Shown here piece after piece: positions 43,588 to 54,254 of a stretch of DNA of 64,000 nucleotides (positions are counted from its first letter, which is position 1; each line of letters opens with the position of its first letter). Under the pieces are notes generated by a model. That model was given only the letters and a program-made list of their open reading frames with translations. It was not told the origin of the DNA and made no database searches. Position numbers and translations under genes: made by a program. The DNA comes from Chondrus crispus (taxonomy: Eukaryota; Rhodophyta; Florideophyceae; Gigartinales; Gigartinaceae), in contig NW_005179203.1 in NCBI RefSeq assembly GCF_000350225.1, positions 184,940 to 248,939 of the forward strand, read 5' to 3'.

Positions 43588-43870
43588 AGGGAACCACGCG
43601 TCCCCGCGTGCAGGTACTGTAGAAATCATCGCCGAATTTTCGGGGGGGGGGGTTTTGGACCAGCGGCCGCGGGTAAACTGAAAGCGTGGGTTTCTGCAAG
43701 CCAGCTTGTCGGAGGCGGCCTTCCTCAATATTCCAACTGTCCATCTAGCGCGGCCGGTTTGTCTTCGCCTTCCTCTTGTAGTTTCCTCCGCGCAGTCCAC
43801 GCTGTCACGGTACGCGGGACGGAACGAGTTGTCATCGGAGAGGCGTCTTGCCCGGGTCGGCGCGGCGACG

Positions 43871-45463
43871 ATGGATCGGTTCCGCAACCCCTACGGGGAT
43901 GCGGGGGACACGGAGGAGGTAGAGTTGCGGGGGTGGCCGTCCCCTCGATTGCTGCGTGGCAAGGGCATGTCCAACGATCCCTTGCTATTCGAACGGGCTC
44001 CATTCCTTGCTCCCGAGGGGTTACGGGACACACATCTCGTGCGGTCGTACGCGGATGTGACCGGTGCTCTCCCCGGGGGTCTCAGCCTACGAGCTGTATG
44101 GTCACGCGATTTTTGCTACCGTCTCGTAGTGGACGGCGAGCATGTCTGGCCGAAATACCGCCGTATTGGGCGTGATCGACGTCAGAGATAAGTAGCGTCG
44201 TTGGTTCGTCGGCTGTCGAGGACGCCGTGCAATCGCCCAATTCCCGTAGAATGGGACTTTGATACGTGGGCGTATCGTACAGAGGGCGATCGCGGTTACG
44301 TCGCCAATCTGCGGCGATTGTTGGATCATCTACCGGAACGAGTTGAGGAGCCGGGGATCGCATACATGGCGTGGGATAAGCCGATCCTCCCACTTCGCTA
44401 CGAGAGATACGTAGAACGGGAAAGCAACCCCGGGTATCACGACAAGCTCAAATACGAGCGTCGGATGCGCAACGCTCTCGGCGTGTTTGTCGCCTATGAG
44501 TGGATCGAAGCGACGACTTTCGAGCCGCGTTCTCGGTATGAGCGGTATCCTCAGATACCGCATTGGTTTTCGCAGTACGAAGTCCCGGCAGACTTCGTTG
44601 CGGAGGTCCCACCTTGTCTGGTGTATTTCGGCTTGAGTCTGAATGACTCGCCGCATTCTCCGCGTTGGATGATTTTCCTCAGCGAATGGATCGCTATCGT
44701 GGCGAAAAGGTTCATTTGGTCATCGCTGGACGGCCGGTTATGCGTGTTGCCGACCATGATTGTCCGATGGTTGCGCAAGCTAGACTTGGAAGGGGTCCTT
44801 GGTGGGGCTTGGGTTTGCGAGCAGCTGAATACGCTGCTCGATCTTCATGACCGGGTTGACTGGCCACGGGTGCCTTATTGTCAGGGCCACCATTACGATC
44901 GCTCTGATCGCGCGAACGCATCCCCGGGGAGGCGAGACGACGCCCGCTAACCGAACGCCGGTAATTGGATCCGGCTCGACCCGGGGTCGTTTACGAGCCT
45001 TCAACCGGAATTAATGCAGGGGCCTCTGGTCCCTGTGTCAACGGCAGTAGTTGCGCCGTACACACCCCGCGAGGGTCAAGACTCGGCAAGTCAGCCGGGC
45101 GGACCGGTACGACCGGAGGCTCCCCTGGGGGGCGAGAGCCCGACAGTTGGGGAGCAATCGCGATCGGTGACTTCGAAAGGGGAGTCGGGTGTACGGCGGC
45201 GTATGTTTGCCGAGTTGGGCGTCTCCGAGGACGAACTCTTGAAATTAGTGAGCAACGCCGAGTTTGTGGCGGGAGTGAAGCGCCTCAAGACGGCGGTGGA
45301 CGCGGGGGTTACCACGGTCGTGGTGGACACCCCCATGGGAGGGACGGCTCCGGCAGTGGCGACGGTCCCGGGGGACCCCCTCGATTCTGAGGAGGGGTCG
45401 ATCCCTTCGGATGCACCAGTGGCTCCTGTCGCCGGGGTCGAGGATGATCTCGTCGACTTATGA
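43871..45463 (+). pseudogene. E2 antisense ORF, homologue of the E1 767-aa protein, two in-frame stops
   Basis: A plus-strand ATG at 43871 (297 bp inside the 3' LTR) starts a frame continuous to 45463 except for TAA at 44189-44191 and TAA at 44948-44950, with no frame change. The protein is shorter than in E1 and lacks the long Pro/Ala leader. The middle segment (44270-44880) has RRM...RYPQIPHW, IFLSEWIAIV and HDRVDW in the same order as RLYPALPDGW, ILLSEWAVL and SERLDW of E1. The end contains a small acidic domain. Because E2 itself is young, the stops suggest the product is not required in cis for mobilisation. Stop-codon readthrough is an alternative. Confidence 0.65.
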
Positions 45464-46565
45464 GGAGTCGTGGTATGTGGCGGGTGTGCGTCCTCGTAAA
45501 GGAGCACCCCGGGGTAGCGCGTAACCCACGAGTCGGGAAAGAGGGGAGATACTCCGAGGGAGGTGTGATGGTTAGCCATAAATGGGACCTCTCTTCTCAG
45601 GAGTGACTTTTGTAGACGTTCGCGGATACGCGGAGCGGCGCGCGGTAAGTTGGGGCCGAGATGCACGACGTGAGGGCCCGAGTCGTTGTCAATGACGTTG
45701 ATATCGATGGGCTCTGTACGGGGAGGGTGGTCCGCGTCTCCCCTTGTGGTAATCCGACTCACGGGCGAGCGTCGTAACGACAGCACTCCGGGAACGGTGT
45801 TCCCGCGATACTCGTATACGACGCGACAAATCGCTCCCTTTTTCGTTCTCTCTCTCTCTCTTTTTTTTCATTATGGCGAGTGACGGTTGTCTCCGCCAGG
45901 GGGGGTCGAAACCAGGGACGGGGTCAGCCCTCTATGCGGGTCACGGCAACGTTGACCCCCGCTTATCTCGTGTGTCGGGCTCCAGAGAGAACACACACTG
46001 CGGGGGGGGTCACTCCGGTCAGCCGCTACAGCGGCGACTGCGAGACGTCACTCGCGAGGAGGGGAAGGTCGGAGAAGCGCAGATTTCACGTAACGTCAGC
46101 GGGTTGCCGACCGGTAGAGGTAGGGGGAGTGACGTGACCGCCCTAGTGCAGGATCCCGGGTTGTCGCGCGCGGTACCCAAAAGGGGGTGCGAGGATGCCA
46201 TATGACGGGGCGTGACTTGAGGCGTCACTACCCGAGGAGCCAACACGACTCCTAAGTCGGGGGGGGGCGCCGGTCGCGAGGCGTGACCACGCCGGTTGGG
46301 GCGTGCAACCGGTTGGACTTGACGTCCTCCCGACAGACCAGCGGGGACGTTGCGGCTCTCGGCTCACGTAAGGCGGATGACGGACTATGACACGAGGGCC
46401 CGTGTGCGGTCGATGGGGCCCGGGACGGAACGGATCACCCGTACCCCGGGGAATGGTGCTGCCAAAACCGCTAGGTGGCGGTTGCCGCAACTGGAGCAGG
46501 GTGAGGGCCGTCGTCAGGAGAGGACACGGTGCGCCACACCAACAACTAAACGGTGAGCGCGTGAG
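45464..46565. other. E2 spacer between pol and antisense ORF
   Basis: GC-rich, with poly(CT)/T tract at about 45848-45869 and short low-complexity frames only. No gene is supported. Confidence 0.6.
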
Positions 46566-49500
46566 CTAGTTGTCGACCCCCACGCTGTCTGGGGTGGACC
46601 ATAAGTGGAGTTCCGGGGTGGGGAGACGCTTGCGCTTGCAAAACCGCACAACGGTATTGTAATCGATGTAATTTGCGGGTTCCCAGGTGTCATCGTCCAC
46701 GGTGTATCCGTACCAACGGACTCGGAAGAGTGGTATCCCGTCCGGTCCGGGCTTGTGCCCCGTCAGCGCCTCAACCACGTAGGTCGGCGGGGCCTCCTCT
46801 GTAGGGGAAGGAGGTCGTTTCGTCGCCTCAGCGGGCGTGTTTGGCACGTGTTGATATGAGGAATCAGCCGCGGTTGACCGGTGAGGAGGGCTCCCCGGGG
46901 ACAGGGGGAGGGGTTGACCGAAGGTGCACATAGACGCAAATTTAGCGACGTACCTCCCGGCGATCTCCTCTGTACCCGACGGCGTCTCATTGGGGTAGCG
47001 AGTGGAGTCCGCGGTCACCGCCGGTGCGGCGGGCTCGGTCGGGGATATTTGCTTTCGAATTTTTCCCGGGTCCCGTGTCCACGTGTCCTGTGGCCTAGCG
47101 GTGAGGGTACGCGTTCGTTCGCTTGGTGACTTATCGCCGTCCGGGGCGCCGGTCCCTCGCCGGGGGCTTGTTCCGGTACACCTCCTCTCTAGGGCATGCG
47201 TGCCGCGGCGACCAGGCGACTCTAACCGTGACTGTAGCCGTGGGGGAGGGAGTCCTTCCTTAGACACGGATCCTTCGCCTGCAGTAGCGGATCTCCTGCT
47301 CAATTGGGAAATGACCCGGGCGTGCGTGCGGCCTCGGAGAGCGTGCAGTAATCCCGATGCAGGAGGGCCCCCTTTGGGCTGGATAATTGATTTCGACCTT
47401 GAAGGTCGTGCTGCTTTCGCACCCGGCGTCGCGTTTTCGATCTCGTTCTTATCGCGAGTAGTGTCTTGGTCCTCAAGGTCTGTTGACCTTGGCGGAGATA
47501 TATCCGGGTTACCTGTGCCGAGGTCGTCTCTCAGCGGGCGGGGAGGTGCCTCGGCGGGGATGAAGGTAGATGCGTCGCCGTCGGTTGGCGTAGGTGACGA
47601 GGGTTCGGCGTCGGCGGTTATGGTCCGTAGTGGGGGAGCTTTCACAATGCGGTCTCTCGAGACTCTATCTTTCAGGCCTGTAGTCCGGACAATGGTCACT
47701 GTATGCTCGTCTAGGGCCACCACCGGAAACGGCCCTTCCGTTCGAGGGGCTAACTTGTTATTGACCCGGTCCTTATCCGTCTTCTCATCCACTCGCAGGG
47801 ATGTCTCTCGCTCGATGAGGACTTGATCACCTATTTCGTATTGCGGTGTCGGCGTTCGCAATCTCTTGTCGAAATCGCGTTTATAGCGGTCTTGACCGGC
47901 GAGCAGCGTGTCGCGGGCTGTTGACATTAGCCCGCGTAACCACGTTAATAAACGGAGCTTATATTGCGTCCGCGAGACATCCTGTTCCAGTGTAGGGGTC
48001 TGTTGGATGGAAAGCGGCGCCGGTGTCCGGGATAAAACAAGGTCAAACGGCTTCATACCGATCATGCGATTCACGGTACAATTGTAACCGTAGGTTAGTG
48101 CGTCCGTGAACTGGTCCCAATCGCGTTGGTTGTCGGCTAGGTAGTGCCGTAGGGAGGACACCAGGGTGCGGTTGAACCTCTCCACTTGTCCATTAGCTTG
48201 TGGGTGATAAGCTGTGGTGAACACGCTTTCAACGCGAAGGATTTTGCACACGGCAAGGAAGAACCTTGACGTGAATTGACTGCCATTGTCAGAGAGTAGC
48301 TTCACTGGGGCTCCGTATACGAAGACCCAGTGTGTGATGAACGCCTGAGCGACGGTCTCGGCGGTAATTCTCTTAAGCGGCACCGTTCGGGTCAGCTTTG
48401 AGTAACGATCAGATATTACCAAGAGGTATCGATTGCCTCTTGGTGTTCTGGGGAGTTCGCCTAGGATGTCAATAGCGATAAACTCCAAGGGTCCCATTGG
48501 AGGGAACGTTTTCAACTTCGCGTTGTGCTTACGCAATTTAATGCGGGCTTTCGCACAGTCGGAGCACCTTCTCACTGTGGCGTATGCGTCGACGGACATA
48601 CTCGGCCAGTAGTACCGTTGTCTTAATGTGTAGAACAGACGCCTGCCTCCGGGGTGTCCCGAGGCGGCCGGGTAATGCGACATATACAACACTCGCTCGC
48701 GCAGAGTGGTTGGTACGATTTGCTCAACACCGTCAAGGTGCGCTTTCCGACAAAGTACCCCTTCCTTGTTCATGAAGAACTTGGAGAGGCGAATTTGGGC
48801 CACACCCTCCCCCTTCTTAAGATGGGAAGCGATCTCCTTACAGAACGGGTCGGAGTGTTGAGCGAGTACAATCTCGTCGTGTGTAATTGCGGTCTTGGAA
48901 GCCGGGGGGGCGAGGGCGAAGCATCCGTCGTGAATGTCGTCGTCCCACTCCTCGGATTCCACTTCCGGCTTGTCTTCGTGAAACTCCAAAACAGAGAAGC
49001 ACGGTATTTCTTCGTCCATGGGGACGGTTGTGCCCCCTGTAGACGGTATTCGACTGAGGGCGTCGGCGAGACAATTCTTGAGGCCCTTCACGTACGTGAC
49101 GTCGAAGTCAAACTCGGCTAGGCGCAAGCGCCACCGTGCTAAACGCCCGCTTGCGTCGGCGAGATTCATTAACAAGCGAAGGGAATGATGGTCGGTGTTG
49201 ACCGTAAATCGCTCGCGTTCCAAGTAAGGACGCAGCGTCTGAATGGCCCACACGATGGCCAAACATTCTTTCTCCGTCGTGGAGTAATTTCTTTCCGCCG
49301 ACGAGAGCGTTCGCGACCAGAACCCGACAGGGTATCTGTTACCATCCTCGTGTTGCTGTAATAACGTGCAACCGAGTTGTGCGTCGGATGCATCCGTGTC
49401 GAGGGAATACGGTAGCCCCAGCCGCGGTAGTCGTAAGATCGGCGGGGAAATCAGGCAAGTCTTCAGAGCTTCGAAGGCAGACCTGCGATCTTCGTCCAGT

Positions 49501-51434
49501 TCGGGGAGCCGATCGGGCTCTCCCTTCTTGAGCATGGACGTCAACGGCGCCGCAATCTTGCCGAAGTGGTCGACGAAACGTCGGTACACGTTACACATAC
49601 CCAGAAACGAGCGGAGCTCGGTCTGGGTTCGTGGCGGCTTGGCCTCGGCCAAAGTCGAGACATTCTTCGGGTGGACATGAAGTTCCCCGGGTCGAATGAT
49701 GTGGCCCAGGTACTCCACGGAGTCCTGAAAGAATTTACACTTGTTCAATTTCAGTGATAACCCCTCTTGTTGTAACGCAGAGAGAATAACCTTGACATCC
49801 TTGAGATGAGTTTCATAATCCTTCGAGAATATGATAATGTCATCTAGATAGATGAGGCAGCTCTTCCATCGGTATCCAGAGAGGAGAATGTCCAACATCC
49901 GTTGGAATGTGGCGGGCGCATTCATTAGCCCGAACGGCATTCGGTTAAATTGATAAGTACCGGCATGACACGTGAACGTGGTTTTCGGACGGTCTTCTTC
50001 CGCAACGGGGATTTGCCAATAACCCGAGTTACAATCTAGAGTTGTGAACACGTTCGCTTCGCCGAGCGAGTCCAGACACTCGTCCATGCGAGGAATCGGG
50101 TAAGTGTCCCGTACTGTCATCGCGTTCAAACGTCTGTAATCGACGCAGAAACGGAGGGATCCATCCGGTTTGGGAATGAGAACCACCGGGGATGCCCATT
50201 CTGATTGTGATCGGGAGATGACCCCGCTTGAGATCATCCCATCCACGGCGTCTTGTTCGGCTTGTCGAGACCGAGGTCCAGCCCGATATGGCTGACATCG
50301 AAACGGCTTCGAGCCAGGGTTGAGTTCGATCCGGTGCTGCGTAGCCCGGACTTCCCCGAGATCGCCACTCCACATACGGGAGTACGGCGTAAGCATGTCA
50401 CGTACTCGCGTGCGGGCATGCGACGGCAGATGTTGGAGGGAGACAGCATCAAATTCTTGGGGTTCTTCCTTCGACGAAGCCGGGGGGAGCTCCTCCCCCT
50501 TCTCAGATTGGGGCTTGTCCCCTTCTGTAAATTCCGCCGCTAGGAGGGCGTTGAGAGGCATCGCGGTGCGTATTATGGCACGCGGATGAGGGGTAACGTA
50601 CCCCAGCACCTGGTTCTTCGAGAGGCGCTTGGGGGCGGGGGCGAAGTTGGCTACCAAGACCTTGAACTCTCGAAGTGCGGTGATGTGCGCGACCCCATTC
50701 GACAGGGAGACGCGGTGTTTTGCATATAACTGCGGGTTGGGTTCCAAAACGGAAAGACCCGTGCGACCGTTGGTCACATGCACCCAGGCTTGCGTCTCGG
50801 GTGGTATGATAACCGGACGAGAAACCTTGAGTTTGGGGGAAACTCGACCCGGGTCGTTTTCATACTCCTGCTCCGAGGGGAGCGGAGGTGCTTCGGCTCG
50901 ACGAGTTGCCGGTTTTCTCACGATGGGGATTTTCGTCCCATCATCGAGCTCGACCACCTTCCGACGTGGATAGATGGCCTCGACAAACTTGTCGTTAAAG
51001 TCACAGCCCAGGATGACGGGGGCTGCCAGGCGCTCGCACACGATGAACTTGCATTTCATGGTGCGAGTGGCTAGTCGAACAACGAGGGTGATGGTCCCGC
51101 TTGTTCGTAACGGCCGCCCATTCGCGTCAGCGATCGTCGGGACATCCTCCGGTTCGACTAAGCGCTCCCATCCTTTGGGCAGGGTGTCGGCGCGGACAAA
51201 ATTGGAGCCGGCACCCGTGTCCAGGATGGTGAGTTGACGCATCATGATGGAGGTGGTGATCCCAAGGTCGGCGTAGACCTTGTAATTACGTCGAGACAGT
51301 GTACAAACTGGCTCGACGGCCTTGTCGTCGGGGGAGCGCCTCCCGTTGTTAAGACGCCACGGTCGGCGGAGCGTCCCCATGCCCGTCGGATCGGGGTTGG
51401 AGGGACTCGCTTGGCGAGCGTGTCTCCGCCCCAA
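46566..51434 (-). CDS. E2 Pol: protease-RT-RNase H-integrase-chromodomain, intact
   Basis: 1622 codons counted from a TTG at 51434. The frame is already open upstream across the gag stop, so translation probably enters by -1 frameshifting. Using this numbering: protease LDTGAG with Asp72; RT with TTLDCNSGYW (Asp467) and YLDD 529-532; RNase H Asp679/Asp681, Glu721 and Asp748; integrase zinc site (H920...C957, C960) and catalytic Asp989, Asp1049 and Glu1085; a long basic/Ser/Pro-rich C-terminal extension; and a chromodomain at about 1550-1605 (FRVRWYGYTVDDDTWEPANY). All catalytic residues are present. Chromodomains in this clade read histone marks and steer integration into heterochromatin. Confidence 0.95.
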   Translation of the reverse strand: MGRRHARQASPSNPDPTGMGTLRRPWRLNNGRRSPDDKAVEPVCTLSRRNYKVYADLGITTSIMMRQLTILDTGAGSNFVRADTLPKGWERLVEPEDVPTIADANGRPLRTSGTITLVVRLATRTMKCKFIVCERLAAPVILGCDFNDKFVEAIYPRRKVVELDDGTKIPIVRKPATRRAEAPPLPSEQEYENDPGRVSPKLKVSRPVIIPPETQAWVHVTNGRTGLSVLEPNPQLYAKHRVSLSNGVAHITALREFKVLVANFAPAPKRLSKNQVLGYVTPHPRAIIRTAMPLNALLAAEFTEGDKPQSEKGEELPPASSKEEPQEFDAVSLQHLPSHARTRVRDMLTPYSRMWSGDLGEVRATQHRIELNPGSKPFRCQPYRAGPRSRQAEQDAVDGMISSGVISRSQSEWASPVVLIPKPDGSLRFCVDYRRLNAMTVRDTYPIPRMDECLDSLGEANVFTTLDCNSGYWQIPVAEEDRPKTTFTCHAGTYQFNRMPFGLMNAPATFQRMLDILLSGYRWKSCLIYLDDIIIFSKDYETHLKDVKVILSALQQEGLSLKLNKCKFFQDSVEYLGHIIRPGELHVHPKNVSTLAEAKPPRTQTELRSFLGMCNVYRRFVDHFGKIAAPLTSMLKKGEPDRLPELDEDRRSAFEALKTCLISPPILRLPRLGLPYSLDTDASDAQLGCTLLQQHEDGNRYPVGFWSRTLSSAERNYSTTEKECLAIVWAIQTLRPYLERERFTVNTDHHSLRLLMNLADASGRLARWRLRLAEFDFDVTYVKGLKNCLADALSRIPSTGGTTVPMDEEIPCFSVLEFHEDKPEVESEEWDDDIHDGCFALAPPASKTAITHDEIVLAQHSDPFCKEIASHLKKGEGVAQIRLSKFFMNKEGVLCRKAHLDGVEQIVPTTLRERVLYMSHYPAASGHPGGRRLFYTLRQRYYWPSMSVDAYATVRRCSDCAKARIKLRKHNAKLKTFPPMGPLEFIAIDILGELPRTPRGNRYLLVISDRYSKLTRTVPLKRITAETVAQAFITHWVFVYGAPVKLLSDNGSQFTSRFFLAVCKILRVESVFTTAYHPQANGQVERFNRTLVSSLRHYLADNQRDWDQFTDALTYGYNCTVNRMIGMKPFDLVLSRTPAPLSIQQTPTLEQDVSRTQYKLRLLTWLRGLMSTARDTLLAGQDRYKRDFDKRLRTPTPQYEIGDQVLIERETSLRVDEKTDKDRVNNKLAPRTEGPFPVVALDEHTVTIVRTTGLKDRVSRDRIVKAPPLRTITADAEPSSPTPTDGDASTFIPAEAPPRPLRDDLGTGNPDISPPRSTDLEDQDTTRDKNEIENATPGAKAARPSRSKSIIQPKGGPPASGLLHALRGRTHARVISQLSRRSATAGEGSVSKEGLPPPRLQSRLESPGRRGTHALERRCTGTSPRRGTGAPDGDKSPSERTRTLTARPQDTWTRDPGKIRKQISPTEPAAPAVTADSTRYPNETPSGTEEIAGRYVAKFASMCTFGQPLPLSPGSPPHRSTAADSSYQHVPNTPAEATKRPPSPTEEAPPTYVVEALTGHKPGPDGIPLFRVRWYGYTVDDDTWEPANYIDYNTVVRFCKRKRLPTPELHLWSTPDSVGVDN

Positions 51435-51514
51435 GACGCGGATCGCCGGCTTCGGGGGCGGAGGTGACGCGGAGTCCCGCGATGGAATGTCAGCGATTTT
51501 CAGCTGTGGGTCTC

Positions 51515-53470
51515 CTAGTTTTTCGGAGAGGGGGTTTTACCGCTCGGGGGGCTTGAATTTTCCGACGCGGAGGGAGACTTCGACGGCAAGACGGGTGCGA
51601 TCAGCCGATTCGCCTCGAAACTGAGGAGGGCTACAGCGCGCAAGTACGCGTCTGTCGGAACACGGGCCTTCTGTGCCGCCGTGAGCTTCTCAAAATTATG
51701 AGGGACGAGCGACACATCGCGCACTTTCATGCTACAGTCGGGGTTAATATGATCCCCGACTTTGCAGCAGGTGTAGCAGATGATTTGCGGGGAAGGTGTC
51801 TTCATATCCCGGGTTCCCTCTCGACCGGCCCACCCGGGAGACTTCTCGCGCGGTCTCGGAAGCCGGGGCGGGTCCTTGTAGGTCGGCCGCCGCTCTCCGT
51901 AGAACAACGAATCCTTGTCGTTGAATGAGGGCATACTGTCTGCAATCGCCAACACTTGCTTGGCGGCGGGTCTCGCGAAGTCAACGCGTCTTCTTCCGCC
52001 AGCCGTCTGCGCGCGGTAGGCCGCCCCTTGAGCGCGGGCTTCGGCCACCGTGTCTTCTAATGAGGATCGGGGGCGATTCTCCCTTGCTTGGAGCACCAAC
52101 GGCTTGATCGCCGGAAGGAGGCCCTCTATGAACAGGGTAGTGCGTTCATAGGGGGAATGGATGTCCCCACACCGCGCAAGGACGGTTAACATACGAGTCG
52201 CATACTCGGTCTCCACTTCGCCGGGTTTTTGGCGTAAATCCCGGACCACAGAGAGCGCTTGCTCGATCTGAATATTCGTAGCATACGTACGAAGCAACCA
52301 GTTCACTGCTGCTGGCCACGACGCAATCCCTTGATTGCGTCGGAAATATCCTCGATGGGATTCGTTCGCCTCCTTCGCCGGCGGGTTGAGAAGATGCGGC
52401 AAGGCCATTAGAGCCATTGCCTCCGACATTTCTGCGTTGTCGAAATTCTCCTTACATCTAGCCAAAAAGCTGATGACTTTGATCGGGTCGGACCCGTTAA
52501 ACTTGTACTCTCCCATTACGACGAGGAGATATTGCACGCGCTTACGCGTCGTGGAGTACACCTTTGCATCGACGGTGGGGTCGGTATTCACGAGACGGTA
52601 AGCTCGATAATTACACGCGCCGCGGAAGCGATGGTTGGTCGGTTTCCACACCGTGACACCCTTCGCCTTAGGGCCGAAGGTCGGTTGTGGTACCGTGAAT
52701 GCCTCGGCTTCGGAGTCCGAATCGGAGTCGGATTCTGAAGCTGAGGGCGGAGATCCCCCCGAGTAACCGGAGAAATCCTCCGGTTCAGGTCGGCTTCCGT
52801 GGCCGGACTTGTGACGGTGGCCTTCGGTCTTGACCTTCTTGTCGCGAGACGATCTTGGTGACGGGCCTCGGGCGGCCGCTAGGTCCGCGGTAGGATCTCG
52901 GTGTCCCTCCATCGTCAGGGGATCGGGGAACGGGATCCCGGCGGCCGTGAGAGCCGACTTCGTGACGTCGGCGAACAGTAGATTTTCGTCCAACGGTTGT
53001 AACGCATGTAACTGCGGGTTGGGTCTTGGCTTCGACGCGGTCGACTCGTCCGGTCTACCGGGGGCGGGTCGTGTCTGCGCCGTTTCCAAGGCGAGGTTAC
53101 GCCGACGGAGGTCGTTGACTTCCTGCGTCAGGCGATTTACTTCCTCCCGTAGGGGAAGGAGCGTCTCGTCGACGGTGGACCCGATGTCCTTCTGCCACGC
53201 TCGAGTTAGAACGCCTTCTAGTGCGGCGAGGCGATCACGTCCCTGTTGGGACTGTACCTCTGCCTGAGCGGCGATCTTACCCGCAACAAGGCTGTCCAAC
53301 ATCTCGCGTATCTTGGCGGTGTGCGAGTTGAGTTTCTCCTCGATTAAGTTGAGAGAGAACCTCTCGGCTTCACGGAGTCCTTCGTGGCGGTTCCGCGTGA
53401 TCCACGCCGCGACGGGCGCTGGGACGTCTCTCGGACCAGTGTCATGGGACGACTCGGAGCCGGTCACCAT
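51515..53470 (-). CDS. E2 Gag, 651 aa, intact
   Basis: ATG at 53470. The N-terminal region is helical with heptad-like stretches (residues about 80-125, EVNRLTQEVNDLRRRN). A charged Ser/Asp/Glu linker follows, then a capsid-like domain (about 310-480; FNGSDPIKVISFLARCKE, LLRTYATN, FIEGLLPA) that aligns with the E1 Gag. A CCHC-type knuckle is seen near residue 580 (CYTCCKVGDHINPDC), where the second Cys is doubled and the spacing slightly irregular. The stop at 51515 lies directly after GAAAAAC, and the pol frame is -1 relative to gag across this site. Confidence 0.9.
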   Translation of the reverse strand: MVTGSESSHDTGPRDVPAPVAAWITRNRHEGLREAERFSLNLIEEKLNSHTAKIREMLDSLVAGKIAAQAEVQSQQGRDRLAALEGVLTRAWQKDIGSTVDETLLPLREEVNRLTQEVNDLRRRNLALETAQTRPAPGRPDESTASKPRPNPQLHALQPLDENLLFADVTKSALTAAGIPFPDPLTMEGHRDPTADLAAARGPSPRSSRDKKVKTEGHRHKSGHGSRPEPEDFSGYSGGSPPSASESDSDSDSEAEAFTVPQPTFGPKAKGVTVWKPTNHRFRGACNYRAYRLVNTDPTVDAKVYSTTRKRVQYLLVVMGEYKFNGSDPIKVISFLARCKENFDNAEMSEAMALMALPHLLNPPAKEANESHRGYFRRNQGIASWPAAVNWLLRTYATNIQIEQALSVVRDLRQKPGEVETEYATRMLTVLARCGDIHSPYERTTLFIEGLLPAIKPLVLQARENRPRSSLEDTVAEARAQGAAYRAQTAGGRRRVDFARPAAKQVLAIADSMPSFNDKDSLFYGERRPTYKDPPRLPRPREKSPGWAGREGTRDMKTPSPQIICYTCCKVGDHINPDCSMKVRDVSLVPHNFEKLTAAQKARVPTDAYLRAVALLSFEANRLIAPVLPSKSPSASENSSPPSGKTPSPKN

Positions 53471-53586
53471 GGCGAGTACACCTAACGATCGGTGCGTGAG
53501 GGAAAAGCGTAGGTAGGAGAGATAGAAAGGGAAAGTAGGTCAGGGAAGAAAGAGGACACTCGGATGCACGAGAGTATCGACTGTTT

Positions 53587-53602
53587 CTAGGTCGGGAGAC
53601 CA
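53587..53602 (-). promoter_or_regulatory. E2 candidate primer-binding site
   Basis: Minus-strand TGGTCTCCCGACCTAG begins three bases after the 5' LTR and would pair with a tRNA 3' CCA end. The tRNA is not identified. Confidence 0.55.
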
Positions 53603-53605
53603 AAA

Positions 53606-54254
53606 TGTCGTGCACTACAGCCACGGGTGGCGGCTGTAGGCAGAGCGACGCGCGTTCGGACGCGTAAGGAAATTCGGGAGACCACCCGGTGGATGACCGG
53701 AACCGGGATCCGGGCGCGGCTTGCGCGGTAGGAAAGTAGCAACGTAGTCAGCAATAAACAGGATGAATTAAAGGAAAAACAGAACTAACAGAACGGACAG
53801 CACAGTAATTAACGTAGCGCTCGCGCGGTTGGGGTCGACGCGCGCGGGGAAGGCAGTTGGGATTCCAGGGGTGTAGATGGCTCGGTCGGTATGGGCGAGC
53901 CAGTACCGAGTCGAGGCTACAACCTGGAATCCAGAAACCAAGGTAAAAGACCCGAGGCTTCGTGCCTCTTTACTTTGATCATCATCGGGTTGACTATATA
54001 GTCCCCGTCGCCGTCATGGCGAAGCTAAATTATACTGTAAATTAGAGTAACTACAATATAACGGGTGTAGCCGCGAGGGGACCAAGTAACGGCCCCTATA
54101 GACCCGACAGGTGGCAGAGGGCTCACACGTGTCCACCGGTATGGTCCGGCAGAGAGACAAGAGTCCACGTGTACCCGTGGTGCACGTGGTGGCGGCGAGC
54201 GCGATTTTGGCGAGATTGGGACAGCTGTCCCGGTACCGAGTACAGAGCACTACA
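53606..54254 (-). repeat. E2 5' LTR (649 bp)
   Basis: Partner of 42926-43574. Followed by the CCCAC target duplication. Confidence 0.95.
53992..54003. promoter_or_regulatory. Palindromic TATA element in the E2 5' LTR
   Basis: Same GACTATATAGTC palindrome. In the minus direction it would drive gag-pol, about 530 bp upstream of the gag ATG at 53470. Confidence 0.45.

Larger units (their letters stand above)
42926..54254 (-). mobile_element. E2: full-length young Ty3/Gypsy chromovirus with antisense ORF
   Basis: Minus-strand element with 649-bp LTRs (42926-43574 and 53606-54254), TG...CA termini and target duplication CCCAC (42921-42925 and 54255-54259). The LTRs differ at only about four positions by eye, so it inserted recently. 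Gag and a 1622-codon pol frame are intact. The antisense ORF near the 3' LTR is interrupted by two stops. The layout mirrors E1: LTR, gag, pol with chromodomain, spacer, opposite-strand ORF, polypurine tract, LTR. Confidence 0.95.

Noticed and set aside
47002..47826. 274-codon plus-strand ORF inside E2 pol
   Set aside because: Lies opposite the low-complexity C-terminal extension of the intact pol frame and has no counterpart in E1, unlike the real antisense ORF.
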